From Quinella sp. 1Q5 (GTDB taxonomy: Bacteria > Bacillota > Negativicutes > Selenomonadales > Selenomonadaceae), in the NCBI GenBank assembly GCA_014764605.1, contig JACXWG010000005.1, positions 1-47,840 on the forward strand: a stretch of DNA of 47,840 bases, in the 5' to 3' direction. Shown here piece by piece: positions 32,167-42,086 of the stretch (positions are counted from its first letter, which is position 1; the number at the start of each line of letters is the position of its first letter). A program made the position numbers and the translations under genes. The notes under the pieces are model-generated. The model made no database searches. It was not told where the DNA came from and was given only the letters and a program-made list of their open reading frames with translations.

Positions 32167-33447
32167 ATGAGAAACTTAGAGATTTTAATTTGGCTCCCTG
32201 ATAAAGATGCCGAATCTTTGAATCAAACACTTAGTATCCTTGATTCGCGTTACGGCATTGAACGCTTTGACATCGTTGGCGTAGTCGGAGAAAGTGAGGT
32301 ATTTTTTCAAGGTAAAAACCTGAATAACATTCCTTTGGAAAGCGTGCCTAACATTTCCTTCGATTATGTCATCGTCAGCGAGAATATCCGCAAGTTATCA
32401 GATTTATCAATTTCTGCCCGTATCATACAAAGAAGAAAAAAATTTCTTGCCGAACAGATTGGAATTTCGAGTGAGTCCGTCGTATTTGATTTTGAAATTT
32501 ATAATAAGTGGTTTAGTTTCCCGAAAGTCTGCTTGGTTATTATGTTCAATCACAGATACGACCAGAACCTGCCGTTGCTCCAGAAGATTTACGGCAAGAG
32601 ATTTTCTGAGATAAGATTTTTAGTACCTTTCTATGACGGTTCGGACGCTGACGTTATTCCCGTTTACGAGTCGTCGTGGCAATTCCAAGGCTTTTTTATT
32701 CAGGCTTATGAGAAATTGAAAAATATTCCGTGCACGCATTATCTGTTCGTTGGTGATGATTTGATTCTCCACCCCGGCTTCAACGATACAAATTTTATCA
32801 CCCAAATGAATATCCAAAACAAAAAGTTCTTAATCACACATTTTTATCAGCTTAATTTGCCAAACCGTTTTCGGTGGAATCATACAGGAGGTTCTTCAAA
32901 ACCATTTTATGACAAGTCTACTGTGTGGAGAAATTCCCTTTACACTTATGATGAGGCAATGGCTAAATTTAAAGATTTTTTCGGTGTGGAATATAAGGAA
33001 GTCTACGATAAAGATTTTTTCGGCGATCCAAATAATCCCAGTGGTAACATGCTTGGTCGCTGGAACAACGCCGAAGAGCATTCCAAAGTTGTAGCTGAAT
33101 TTATAAAAAGCAATGGCGGTTCGACAAAAATTCCTTATCCCATGGCAGGCGGATATTCTGATATTTTTTGCGTAGACAAAGGAAGCTTGTTTGAGTTCTC
33201 AAGACTATGTGGGATATTTTCTGCGATGAATATGTTCGTGGAAATTGCGATACCGACGGTAGCGGTTCTGACATTTAAAAAAGACGAGGTACAATTCTTT
33301 CCGTTTGGTTCCGCTAAGGTATTGTGGGGCAAAGACCGCACCGACTTTGAAAACAAGTATGACAAAGACTTTAATCGGCTTTACAACGAATGGGAAGAAA
33401 ATATTTTGTATGTTCATCCCGTCAAGTTGTCGCGCTGGAAAGTATGA
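32167..33447 (+). CDS. Putative glycosyltransferase of unknown family
   Basis: 426 residues. Residues 1-110 look like a small Rossmann-type domain (FDIVGVVGE, FDYVIVSENI). From about 118 a GT-A-like fold is suggested by VCLVIMFNHRYDQNLPLL and the acidic motif GDDLILHP (196-203), the place of a metal-binding DxD. No signal peptide. It is 3 nt after gmd and 9 nt before the UGM-like gene, so it probably transfers a sugar in the same pathway. Notably AT-rich, suggesting transfer. No close family recognised. Confidence 0.6.
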   Translation: MRNLEILIWLPDKDAESLNQTLSILDSRYGIERFDIVGVVGESEVFFQGKNLNNIPLESVPNISFDYVIVSENIRKLSDLSISARIIQRRKKFLAEQIGISSESVVFDFEIYNKWFSFPKVCLVIMFNHRYDQNLPLLQKIYGKRFSEIRFLVPFYDGSDADVIPVYESSWQFQGFFIQAYEKLKNIPCTHYLFVGDDLILHPGFNDTNFITQMNIQNKKFLITHFYQLNLPNRFRWNHTGGSSKPFYDKSTVWRNSLYTYDEAMAKFKDFFGVEYKEVYDKDFFGDPNNPSGNMLGRWNNAEEHSKVVAEFIKSNGGSTKIPYPMAGGYSDIFCVDKGSLFEFSRLCGIFSAMNMFVEIAIPTVAVLTFKKDEVQFFPFGSAKVLWGKDRTDFENKYDKDFNRLYNEWEENILYVHPVKLSRWKV

Positions 33448-33456
33448 GGTACTGCG

Positions 33457-34659
33457 ATGAAATATCTGATTTTGGGTTCAGGCGTTGCTGGTCTGACTTT
33501 CGCAAACTGTTTGAAGAAACGCGGCAAAGATTCTTTCTTGCTCCTTGAAAAAAACGACGAGGCAGGTGGCTTGTGTCGTTCTTTTTATTGCGATGATACG
33601 CCCATTGATATTGGCGGCGGACATTTCTTGGACGTTCGTCGTCCGCATGTTGTCAAATTTCTTTTCGAGTTTATGCCAGAGAGCGAGTGGAATAAATACG
33701 TTCGTGATTCGCGAATAGAGTTGGACGATATAACCACAAGTCATCCGCTTGAGGCAAACATATGGCAATTCCCGCTTGAAAAGCAGGTGGAGTATCTCGA
33801 ATCGATTGCTAAAGCTGGTTGCAACAGCGGAGAGAAGATGCCGGAAAAGTTCATTGATTGGATTCGTTGGAAGCTTGGCGACAAAATCGCCGAAGAATAT
33901 ATGATTCCCTACAATAAAAAGGTATTTGGCGAAAACCTCAACGAGCTTGGGACATATTGGTTGGAAAAATTGCCGAGTGTGAGCTTTAGGGAAACGCTTT
34001 TATCTTGTTTAAGTAAGAAGGCATATGGCAAGCAACCGGGTCATGCGGAGTTCTATTATCCGAAAAAGTTTGGTTACGGCGAAGTCTGGCTGCGAATGGC
34101 GCAAAACATTTCAAAGCACGTTGAATACGGCAAAAAGGTTGTCGAGATTGATTTCAACACAAACACGGTTACGACTTCTGACGGCGGCAAATATACAGCC
34201 GAGAAAATCATTGTAACTATTCCGTGGCGCGAATTTAATAATCTACACGGAATGCCGAAGGAAATAGCTGACGACGTGCAAAAGCTAAAGCATACTGCTG
34301 TTCAGATAAAATATTTCCCGGAAAATCTCGCGGCGCAATCTCAATGGACGTACTTTGCTAATCCTGCTCTTTCCTATCATAGAATTGTTTATCAGCACAA
34401 TATCAACGACAAATGGAATGGCTACTGGACTGAGACGCGAGCCGAGAGGGTCGAAGGCGTCTTGCACGACGGGAAGACGACTTTTATAAACGAGTATGCT
34501 TATCCGCTGAACACTATCGAGAAGCCAAAGATTATGGAAAGGTTGCTTGCGTGGTGCCGCGAAAGGAATGTTTACGGACTTGGCAGATGGGGCGAGCATA
34601 GTCATTACAATTCGGATTTGACGGCGGAGCTTGCTATGTCGCTTGCCGAAAAGCTTTGA
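33457..34659 (+). CDS. UDP-galactopyranose-mutase-like flavoprotein
   Basis: 400 residues. Dinucleotide-binding GSGVAGL (7-13) followed by LLLEKNDEAGGLCRSF, the FAD-binding start of UGM/protoporphyrinogen-oxidase-like proteins, then GGGHFLD and a PYNKKVFG segment. UGM contracts galactopyranose to galactofuranose on UDP. Whether this one acts on UDP-galactose or another sugar cannot be told. Part of the gmd operon. Confidence 0.75.
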   Translation: MKYLILGSGVAGLTFANCLKKRGKDSFLLLEKNDEAGGLCRSFYCDDTPIDIGGGHFLDVRRPHVVKFLFEFMPESEWNKYVRDSRIELDDITTSHPLEANIWQFPLEKQVEYLESIAKAGCNSGEKMPEKFIDWIRWKLGDKIAEEYMIPYNKKVFGENLNELGTYWLEKLPSVSFRETLLSCLSKKAYGKQPGHAEFYYPKKFGYGEVWLRMAQNISKHVEYGKKVVEIDFNTNTVTTSDGGKYTAEKIIVTIPWREFNNLHGMPKEIADDVQKLKHTAVQIKYFPENLAAQSQWTYFANPALSYHRIVYQHNINDKWNGYWTETRAERVEGVLHDGKTTFINEYAYPLNTIEKPKIMERLLAWCRERNVYGLGRWGEHSHYNSDLTAELAMSLAEKL

Positions 34660-34686
34660 TTAAAATATTTTGTAGGAGATGATGTC

Positions 34687-34944
34687 TTGGATTTGTACGA
34701 TAAACTCGACGCGCTAGTAAAGAAGGATGAAGAACTCCACGCGCTCGGCGATAAGTTTGTCGCACTTGATGACGAAAAAAATCCTGTTCAATCCTATTGC
34801 ATGGAGCAAGCCCTGCTTGAGCTGGCGGACGAGCTTGAAAACATATCGGATACTTTCACTGACGAGGAGCGCAAGGAGATTATTAACGCGCTTGATTATG
34901 ATGAGTACGTCGAGATTCAAAAATTGATTGACGAAGCGAGGTAA
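34687..34944 (+). CDS. Small acidic helical protein, unknown function
   Basis: 85 residues, acidic, predicted mostly alpha-helical, no membrane segment. TTG start with AGGAG 9 nt upstream; ends 5 nt before alaS, so it is co-transcribed. I do not recognise the family; the clean ribosome site and codon pattern support a real gene. Confidence 0.65.
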   Translation: MDLYDKLDALVKKDEELHALGDKFVALDDEKNPVQSYCMEQALLELADELENISDTFTDEERKEIINALDYDEYVEIQKLIDEAR

Positions 34945-34949
34945 CAGAT

Positions 34950-35945
34950 TTGAACTACATGACAGGTAAAGAAGTCGCGGAGGCGTTTTTGAAGTTCTTC
35001 GAGGGCAAAGGGCATTTAATTATGCCGAGCTTTTCCTTGATACCCGAAAACGACCCGACGCTATTAATGATTGGCGCAGGCATGGCACCGCTTAAACCGT
35101 TCTTTACGGGCAAGCTCAAGCCGCCCTGCCCGCGAGTGACGACGAATCAACGTTGTGTGCGCACGGGCGACATAGAAAACGTCGGGCGGACGGCAAGACA
35201 TCATACGGCGTTCATGATGCTGGGCAATTTCTCGTTCGGCGACTACTTCAAGGCAGAGGCAATCCCTTGGGCGTGGGAATTCTTAACGGAGGTCTGTGGG
35301 TTGCCGCGTGAAAAGTTATGGGTGTCAATCTATCCCAACGACGACGAGGCGGAGCAAATCTGGCTTAAGCAACCAGGCTTGAACCCTGAACACATCGTGC
35401 GCCTTGAGGATAACTTCTGGGAGATTGGTCCCGGTCCTTGTGGCCCCGACAGTGAGATTTACATTGACTTGGGCGAGGAACGCGGTTGCGGCAAGGAAAC
35501 ATGTTCGCCCGGCTGTGATTGCGATAGGTTCCTTGAGATTTGGAATTTGGTTTTCACGCAGTTTGATAGGACTGAGGACGGCGAGTATAAACCCCTTGAG
35601 CACAAGAACATTGATACGGGTTGCGGACTTGAGAGATTGGCAAGCGTCCTTCAGCAGAAGAATTCCAATTTCGAGACTGATTTACTCTTCCCGATAATCG
35701 AATACGTCGAGAATATCAGCGGGCTGAAGTTCGGTGACGACGCTAAGCGCGATATTTCAATGAAGGTTATCGCTGACCATGCGCGGTCTATGGCTTTCAT
35801 GATTATGGATAAAATTCTGCCGTCAAATGAGGGTCGCGGCTACGTTTTGCGGAGGATTCTGCGTCGTGCGATTCGGCATGGACGGATGCTCGGCATTAAG
35901 GGCGCGTTCCTTGAGGGCGCAATCGGTGTTGTGTCTAAGATTTAG
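34950..35945 (+). CDS. alaS: Alanyl-tRNA synthetase, N-terminal part, ended by in-frame TAG
   Basis: 331 codons covering the class II catalytic core: [56 protein letters not shown] and [20 protein letters not shown]. The frame then meets TAG at 35943-35945 and continues unbroken as the rest of AlaRS. The uninterrupted frame would be 871 residues plus the stop codon position, the normal AlaRS length. The break is in the tRNA-recognition domain after the active site. TTG at 34950 or ATG at 34959 may be the start. Confidence 0.93.
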   Translation: MNYMTGKEVAEAFLKFFEGKGHLIMPSFSLIPENDPTLLMIGAGMAPLKPFFTGKLKPPCPRVTTNQRCVRTGDIENVGRTARHHTAFMMLGNFSFGDYFKAEAIPWAWEFLTEVCGLPREKLWVSIYPNDDEAEQIWLKQPGLNPEHIVRLEDNFWEIGPGPCGPDSEIYIDLGEERGCGKETCSPGCDCDRFLEIWNLVFTQFDRTEDGEYKPLEHKNIDTGCGLERLASVLQQKNSNFETDLLFPIIEYVENISGLKFGDDAKRDISMKVIADHARSMAFMIMDKILPSNEGRGYVLRRILRRAIRHGRMLGIKGAFLEGAIGVVSKI

Positions 35946-35951
35946 GGAGAC

Positions 35952-37565
35952 ATGCCCGATTTCGAGGAGCTTGCCCGCAACGAGGCTTATATCAAAAAGG
36001 TCGTGCGGCTTGAGGAAGACAGATTCGCCGCGACGCTCGCACAAGGTATGGAAGTTTTGACGCATGAGATTGATAACGTCAAGGCGGCGGGCAAGTCGGA
36101 ACTCAGCGGCAAAGTTTGCTTCAAGCTCTATGATACGTTCGGATTCCCCTTTGAACTCACGGAGGAAATTTTAGCGGAGAATAATCTTGCCCCCGACAAG
36201 GCGGGCTTCGATTCGGCAATGGAAAGTCAACGTCAGAGGGCAAGAGCCGCCCGCGCTGCCAATGAACGACTTGACGTGCCAGACCTTTTGAACGTCGACA
36301 CCGAACACCTTACCCGCAACGAGACTTGCACGGCGTCAAAGGTCTTCGCCATGTGGAAGGACGGCAAACTTGTCGACGAACTCCACGACGGCGACTCGGC
36401 AGGAATCATTTTGGATTGCACGTCGTTTTATGCGGAGGGCGGCGGGCAAGTCGGCGACGTAGGCTACCTTATCAGCGAACTCGGCAAAGTCCAAGTCACC
36501 AACGCTAAGAAGCTCCCCGACGGTACGATTTATCATGAAGCCTACGTCGAGGAAGGGCAAATCAAAGTCGGCGACGCTGTCGAGATTAAGATTGACGCGG
36601 ACAAGAAACTTTCTTCCGCCCGCAACCACACGGCGACGCATTTATTGCAAGCGGCGTTAAAAAAGGTCGTCGGCAACCAAGTAAATCAAGCCGGCTCACT
36701 CGTCACGCCCGAACGTTTACGCTTTGACTTCTCGAACTTTGAACCGGTGACGTCGCAACAATTAGCTGACGTTGAGGAGTTGGTCAACGAAGAGATTTTA
36801 AAGGGCGTCGACGTGACGATTAGGCAAATGCCGATTGACGAAGCTAAGAAACTCGGAGCAATGGCACTGTTCGGAGAGAAGTACGGCGATATTGTCCGCG
36901 TGGTAAATGTCGAGGATTTCAGCTGTGAACTTTGCGGCGGCTCGCATGTTAAAAACGTCGGGCAGATTGGCAGATTTAAAATCGTCAGCGAAGGCGGCAT
37001 TGCAGCTGGCGTGCGGCGTATCGAGGCTGTCACGGGGCGTGCGGCGATTAAAGACGCCACGCATCAAGCAGAGTTGCTAAGCCGAGTCTCCGCCCTGTTG
37101 AAGGTAAGAGCCGACGATTTGCCCGCGCAGGTCGAAAAGCTCCTTGCCGAAGATAAATCAATGCGTAAACAACTCGACGAACTGCAGACGCTCAAGGAAC
37201 GTGCCGAGGCTCAAAAGTTGTTGGTCGGCGTGGAGGAAATCGGCGCGTTGAAGTATCTTAAAGGCGTGGTGCAAGCTAAGACGCCCGATGATTTACGCAA
37301 CGTGGCGGACTTCCTGATTGACAAGCTCGACGGCGGCGTAATCGTTCTGGCGGCGGTCAATGACGGAAAAGTTTCGTTGGTCGTCAAAGCAGATAAGAAG
37401 GCAGTATCCTCTGGCGTGCACGCGGGCAAGATAGTCAAGGAGATTGCTAAGCTCGTGGGCGGCGGCGGTGGCGGTCGACCTGATATGGCGCAAGCCGGCG
37501 GCAAAAATCCCGACGGTCTCCCAGATATGTTCAATGCCGCAAGGAATATTCTAGCTAAGCTCTGA
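35952..37565 (+). CDS. alaS: Alanyl-tRNA synthetase, C-terminal part (editing and C-Ala domains)
   Basis: 537 codons in the same frame as the upstream part, beginning at an ATG 6 nt after the TAG with AGGGAG close in front (spacing about 2, shorter than ideal). Contains the rest of the tRNA-binding domain (YIKKVVRLEEDRF), the editing domain with HTATHLLQAAL and CGGSHV, and the C-Ala domain with a glycine-rich GGGGGGRPDMAQAGG end. It could be produced by re-initiation, by readthrough of UAG, or not at all. Confidence 0.9.
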   Translation: MPDFEELARNEAYIKKVVRLEEDRFAATLAQGMEVLTHEIDNVKAAGKSELSGKVCFKLYDTFGFPFELTEEILAENNLAPDKAGFDSAMESQRQRARAARAANERLDVPDLLNVDTEHLTRNETCTASKVFAMWKDGKLVDELHDGDSAGIILDCTSFYAEGGGQVGDVGYLISELGKVQVTNAKKLPDGTIYHEAYVEEGQIKVGDAVEIKIDADKKLSSARNHTATHLLQAALKKVVGNQVNQAGSLVTPERLRFDFSNFEPVTSQQLADVEELVNEEILKGVDVTIRQMPIDEAKKLGAMALFGEKYGDIVRVVNVEDFSCELCGGSHVKNVGQIGRFKIVSEGGIAAGVRRIEAVTGRAAIKDATHQAELLSRVSALLKVRADDLPAQVEKLLAEDKSMRKQLDELQTLKERAEAQKLLVGVEEIGALKYLKGVVQAKTPDDLRNVADFLIDKLDGGVIVLAAVNDGKVSLVVKADKKAVSSGVHAGKIVKEIAKLVGGGGGGRPDMAQAGGKNPDGLPDMFNAARNILAKL

Positions 37566-37570
37566 TAGAT

Positions 37571-37610
37571 AAAAAATTGCCCCCGCGCAGTTTGTTGCGT
37601 AGGGGTTTTT
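37571..37610. terminator. Bidirectional terminator between alaS and fbp
   Basis: CCCC-GCGCA pairs with TGCGT-GGGG, with A run before and T run after. Confidence 0.8.
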
Positions 37611-37617
37611 AATTTGC

Positions 37618-39513
37618 TTAGCTCTTAGGTTGAATCGTTCCGCTTTGATACGCCTGCAAAAGTTTATGTAAGCCGATAATCTCTTGTCGAATGCCTTGCC
37701 CGTGGTCGGTGTCGCCGATTGTCATGCGCCGCGATAGAATTTCTACCGTCTCCGCCGTCGACTCAATGTCTTTGTTCTCGGCTAGCGCAAGTTTCACGTC
37801 CGCAATCTTCTGATGACGTAGGAGCCGTAGCCCGCGAGAATTCGACACCAAAGTATAACCTGAAATGCCGGTCTTCTCGTGATAGGGCGTGCTGAATCCG
37901 CCGTCGATTACAAGAGCCTTGCCGCCCGCCTTGATTGGAGTTTCGCCCTTGCGCACGCGAACGGGTACATGACCGTTGATGATGTGCCCTTGCCGCGAGT
38001 CAAGCCCGAATTCCTCCAGAATCTTATCGCAGGTCGCCGCGTCGTCAATCAGATTGTAATACGGGTCGGCAGGTTCCTTCCACGTCGCCTTATCGTCAAT
38101 GAATGCCCGCTCAAATGTCCGAAACTCTCTGCCTGCAGTCGGTGATAGTAACCCGCACCAAAGGAAGTACATAAAGTCCAAATCCTCAACGGTCTTATCG
38201 AAGTAAGCACGCCGCGCCCGCCGGTCAACGTAGTCAAAGTAATTCTTGCCGCTGTAAGTCTCGCCGCCGAACAAAATCTTTTTGAACGAGCTGTCCTCCT
38301 CCAAAGGAACGTTCGCATGGAAAAGCAAGTTGCCGTTGTGGCAGGTGTAGACGCCGCCTTTCTTGTACAGATAATCGACGTGCGCTTGAAGGTTCGCGCT
38401 CTCGGTGAAATTCGACTTCAAGCCCGAAATAATTTCTTGCTCCGCCTCCGTCAAAGCGCAAGGGTCATCGCGATTAACCGTCGGGAACGTGCCATTGAGC
38501 TTGTAGCATTGCCCGCCGATTGTAAGCGTCATGTCGTCGAAGTTAATCTTATCGAGTAGCAAGCGCGAATCCATTTTGAAATCGGGATTGCGGCGAATCA
38601 GTTGCCCTTCAAGCTTAAACATCATCATCAAGCACGCAAGCTCCGCCGCCCGTATCGGATTGTCATTGGGATAAAGATTGGACGCAAAGATTGTAAGCGG
38701 TCGCAAGCTGATTCCGTAGCCGCGTTCCAAAACGTCGGTGTTGTCGTAGTGCAAGGAGTTCCGCACAACCGCCGCGATACAAACTTCACTGCCAAGAGCC
38801 GCGCCCATCCATAACGCGTCGTGATTGCCCCATTGAATATCGACTTCGCCGGGATAATTCATCAGCAAGTTCAAAATGGCGTCGGGTCTGTCGCCGCGGT
38901 CGAAGAAGTCGCCGACTAAATGCAAGCGGTGAATTGCCAGCCGCTTAATAAACGCCGTCAACGCATGAATGAAATCTTCGCCGCTGTGAATCTCGACGAT
39001 TGAATTTAAAAGTTTCTCGTAGTAAATCTTCTGGTCATTATCGGCTGTCGGGTGCGTGTTCAGCAATTCCAAAATGACAGTCTCGTAGCTGTTCGGAATC
39101 AAATCGCGCATCTTGAACGACGGATATTTATAACTCATGAACTTAGCAAGCCGAACCAGTCGCGCCAGGTTGATTCGGTACCAAGCGGGCGTTGCTCGTC
39201 CTTGCGATTTAATCTGCGCGATTTTTTCTTTGGGATAGTAAATCAGCGTGCAGAACTCCGCAAGCTCATCTTCGCTAAACAAATCCCCGAAGACGTAATC
39301 GACCTTCTCACGAATGACGCCGGAGCAATTATTGATTATATGCAGAAACAAATCGTACTCGCCGTGAAGGTCGCTCATAAAATGTTCGGTGCCCTTCGGC
39401 ATATATAGCCGCGACTGCAAATAAATCAGTTTCTCGTAGATTGATTCCTTAGTCGGATATTTTTCCGATAAAATCCTCATCAAGCTCGCCGCGAAGTCGT
39501 AATCTTGATTCAT
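37618..39513 (-). CDS. fbp: Class III fructose-1,6-bisphosphatase
   Basis: 631 residues, the large Firmicute-type Fbp. Phosphoesterase motifs: DLHGEYDLF, GDFFDRGDRPD, GNHDALW and later INGHVPVR. Converts fructose-1,6-bisphosphate to fructose-6-phosphate in gluconeogenesis. The ATG at 39513 has AAGGAG 8 nt upstream; a GTG slightly upstream overlaps that site. Last gene of the cobU-to-fbp operon, 12 nt after trkH. Confidence 0.95.
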   Translation of the reverse strand: MNQDYDFAASLMRILSEKYPTKESIYEKLIYLQSRLYMPKGTEHFMSDLHGEYDLFLHIINNCSGVIREKVDYVFGDLFSEDELAEFCTLIYYPKEKIAQIKSQGRATPAWYRINLARLVRLAKFMSYKYPSFKMRDLIPNSYETVILELLNTHPTADNDQKIYYEKLLNSIVEIHSGEDFIHALTAFIKRLAIHRLHLVGDFFDRGDRPDAILNLLMNYPGEVDIQWGNHDALWMGAALGSEVCIAAVVRNSLHYDNTDVLERGYGISLRPLTIFASNLYPNDNPIRAAELACLMMMFKLEGQLIRRNPDFKMDSRLLLDKINFDDMTLTIGGQCYKLNGTFPTVNRDDPCALTEAEQEIISGLKSNFTESANLQAHVDYLYKKGGVYTCHNGNLLFHANVPLEEDSSFKKILFGGETYSGKNYFDYVDRRARRAYFDKTVEDLDFMYFLWCGLLSPTAGREFRTFERAFIDDKATWKEPADPYYNLIDDAATCDKILEEFGLDSRQGHIINGHVPVRVRKGETPIKAGGKALVIDGGFSTPYHEKTGISGYTLVSNSRGLRLLRHQKIADVKLALAENKDIESTAETVEILSRRMTIGDTDHGQGIRQEIIGLHKLLQAYQSGTIQPKS

Positions 39514-39525
39514 ATCTCTCACTCC

Positions 39526-40986
39526 TTACCAATTCTTTGACTTTTGCCAAAAGCTTGGACTGAACAGCGCAAGCACCGTAAATATTTCCAGACGGCTAAG
39601 GAACATGAAGCCGCACGCGCAGAACTTGCTAAAGCTCGGAAGCAGGGCATAAGTACTGGTCGCGCCTTCAATGCCGAAGCCCGGACCCACGCTTGCCATA
39701 GTCGAGACGCTAACGCTTATTGCGTCCACGAATTCAATCCCGTCGAACATCATCACCGCCGCAAACAGCACGTCAAGCACCACGACCGCAAAGAAAAATT
39801 TCGCCGCACCATAAACAACGTCTTCATCAATCGGACGTCCGCCCAAAGTCATTTGCGTTATCAAGTTCGGGTGGAGCTTTTGACGGATAATCAACGCCAC
39901 GAACTTAAACAGCAAGATGATTCGTGCGACCTTCAAGCCGCCCGCCGTCGAACCTGCACAGCCTCCTAAAAACATCGTCATCAGCAGGAAAGCTTTGCTA
40001 AGTGGCGGATACGTGTCGAAGTCGTGCGAGACAAAACCCGTTGTCGAACTCAGGCTTGCCACGTGGAAGACTGCCGCCCTTATCGCCCGCTCAGAATCAA
40101 TGCCCATTTCCCAAATCAAATCGCCCGCTACGACGATTGCCGCCACCGTGATTATCAGCAGGTACGTTCGGAACTCTGTATTACGGAAGACGACGCCGAC
40201 GCCTTTGCGATACGCCACAACATACATCGCAAAGCTACCACTCGACACCACCATAAAGAACGCCATGCAATATTCAAGATAAGCGTTGCCGTATTCGCTG
40301 ACAGTCCCGTTAAAAATCCCGTAGCCGCCAGTCGCAATCGTCGTCATGGCATGATTAATCGCCGCGAAGACTTCAAGCCCGCACAAGTAATATCCAATCG
40401 CGCAAAGCATCGTCAGCAGAACATAGATTGAAAACAGTGCCTTAGCGTTGTCCCTTATACGTGGCATTTGCCTATCCTTAGTCGGCCCCGTCGTCTCGGC
40501 TTTTAGGATGAACATTGCACCGCGTCCAAACTGCGGAGCTATCGCCATGAAGATTACCACGATACCCAAGCCGCCGAACCAATTCGACATGCTCCGCCAC
40601 AACAGGATTGACCGCGGCAAAATTTCTACGTCCTCAATGACCGTTGCGCCCGTCCCGCTGAAACCAGAGAACGACTCAACCAAACTATCAAGCAAATTCA
40701 GATAGCCGCCCGCGAAATATGGCACGAGTCCGAGGATTGAAATCAAGAGCCAGCCTAAGCCCGTTATCGCAATGCCTTCGCGTATGCCGACGTTATCTTT
40801 TTCCTTCAAGCCGCCGAATCGTTCAAGCTCGAAGGTCGCCGCCACGCATAAAAAAATAGACAGCAGGAACGCCGCCGCCCCGTCGAACTCTTCCGCCGTC
40901 GCCGCCAAGATGAACGGTGGAATCATTGCCGCGCCGCAAGCCAAAGTTAAGTAGCCGAGCAAGCCCGCAACTATTCGCCGGTTCAT
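39526..40986 (-). CDS. trkH: TrkH/KtrB-type potassium uptake channel subunit
   Basis: 486 residues, about ten membrane helices in four M1-P-M2 repeats with selectivity-filter glycines in FSGTGATV, TIATGGYG, SSTTGFV and ASVGPGFG. Takes up K+ with a TrkA/KtrA gating partner, which is not adjacent. Its ATG overlaps the stop of the DUF262-HNH gene by 4 nt. Confidence 0.93.
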   Translation of the reverse strand: MNRRIVAGLLGYLTLACGAAMIPPFILAATAEEFDGAAAFLLSIFLCVAATFELERFGGLKEKDNVGIREGIAITGLGWLLISILGLVPYFAGGYLNLLDSLVESFSGFSGTGATVIEDVEILPRSILLWRSMSNWFGGLGIVVIFMAIAPQFGRGAMFILKAETTGPTKDRQMPRIRDNAKALFSIYVLLTMLCAIGYYLCGLEVFAAINHAMTTIATGGYGIFNGTVSEYGNAYLEYCMAFFMVVSSGSFAMYVVAYRKGVGVVFRNTEFRTYLLIITVAAIVVAGDLIWEMGIDSERAIRAAVFHVASLSSTTGFVSHDFDTYPPLSKAFLLMTMFLGGCAGSTAGGLKVARIILLFKFVALIIRQKLHPNLITQMTLGGRPIDEDVVYGAAKFFFAVVVLDVLFAAVMMFDGIEFVDAISVSVSTMASVGPGFGIEGATSTYALLPSFSKFCACGFMFLSRLEIFTVLALFSPSFWQKSKNW

Positions 40987-42086
40987 AAGTCACGCTTCCT
41001 ACGGTTGCATGCCTTACAGCGCATTTGGCAGTTCTCCAGAGTTGTCTTGCCTCCTTTGCTCCACGGCTTAACGTGGTCGGCTTCCATTTCCTCAAAATCG
41101 AAATGTTTCTTGCAGTCGGGACAAATTCCGCCTTGCCGTTCATAAGCCGTTTGCTTTATGCCGTTGCTGAACTTCCGCAAGCTCAAATGTTTTTCGTCGC
41201 CGCTTAAGAGATATTCATATATCCCGCGCTTGTCCGTGACTTCATCATCAAGCAACAGCCGTTTAATCGCCGCCGCCAACTTGTCAGCGTTCCAAGTCTT
41301 CGCGCCGTATTTGTTGTAAAAAATTCCCCACGGCAAGCCCTTCATGAGTTTTGCGTTATAGGTTGGGAAGGTCGCCTGCACCCACGCGAACACCGCTTGA
41401 AAGTAATTCCAAAGCTCGGTGGCGTCGGGCGTGCGATTTTGTTTCTGGGCGTCCATATAGAGTGCAATATTGCCTAAGCCGCGGCGGTCGGCTATCCACT
41501 TCAACGCCGTCTCTAAGAAGTCTTGACGAATTGGCTTGCCGCTCATGTACTTGCCGTATTGAACCTGCGCGGGGCAATATGGCTTGCTGAAATATTTCTT
41601 AGCGTCGGTCAGCCACGTGCAAGCGTAGATTGCGTTTAGTGCTTCCTGATTCGTGAGTTTCTCGCCCGCCGTGTTTATCACCTCAAACCAATCAAGCTTC
41701 TCTTGGTCGGTGCCCTCGCAAATGTAAATCATCAGCCGATAAGTTAAAATCTGTTCGCGCTCAGTGTCCGTCAATGTCCTGAAACTTTTATAATCGAGTG
41801 AGAACGTCCCCGCTACGTATTGGCAAATCGAAATCGTGCGCTGTTGCCCGTCTAGCATTTCAAAAGTCCCGTCGTCACTTCGCACCCAATACATCACGTT
41901 CAGCGGAAAATCATTCATAATCGTTTTAATCACCTTATCGCGTTGCTCTTTGCTGTAAACGAATTCGCGCTGATAGACCGGACGAATATTTAGCCGCCCG
42001 CCGTAGCCCCGACAGCCAATGTTCGGGTCGTCGATGAAGCCTTCCACGACTTTGCGAACTGGTATCTCGTGCAGTTCAATCTTCAT
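40983..42086 (-). CDS. DUF262 protein with C-terminal HNH endonuclease domain
   Basis: 367 residues. DUF262 domain with RPVYQREFVYS (35-45) and DGQQRT (79-84); C-terminal HNH domain (about 322-367) with two C-x2-C pairs and the EADHVKPWSKGG histidine motif, a metal-finger nuclease layout. Start overlaps the methyltransferase stop by 4 nt and its stop overlaps trkH by 4 nt. With the methylase next door it is a good candidate for the cutting partner in a restriction-modification pair; this is inferred. Confidence 0.85.
   Translation of the reverse strand: MKIELHEIPVRKVVEGFIDDPNIGCRGYGGRLNIRPVYQREFVYSKEQRDKVIKTIMNDFPLNVMYWVRSDDGTFEMLDGQQRTISICQYVAGTFSLDYKSFRTLTDTEREQILTYRLMIYICEGTDQEKLDWFEVINTAGEKLTNQEALNAIYACTWLTDAKKYFSKPYCPAQVQYGKYMSGKPIRQDFLETALKWIADRRGLGNIALYMDAQKQNRTPDATELWNYFQAVFAWVQATFPTYNAKLMKGLPWGIFYNKYGAKTWNADKLAAAIKRLLLDDEVTDKRGIYEYLLSGDEKHLSLRKFSNGIKQTAYERQGGICPDCKKHFDFEEMEADHVKPWSKGGKTTLENCQMRCKACNRRKRDL

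Noticed and set aside
35943-35945. Genome-wide reassignment of UAG to an amino acid
   Set aside because: aroA and the SigH-like gene end at TAG at the expected length, so TAG works as a stop here.
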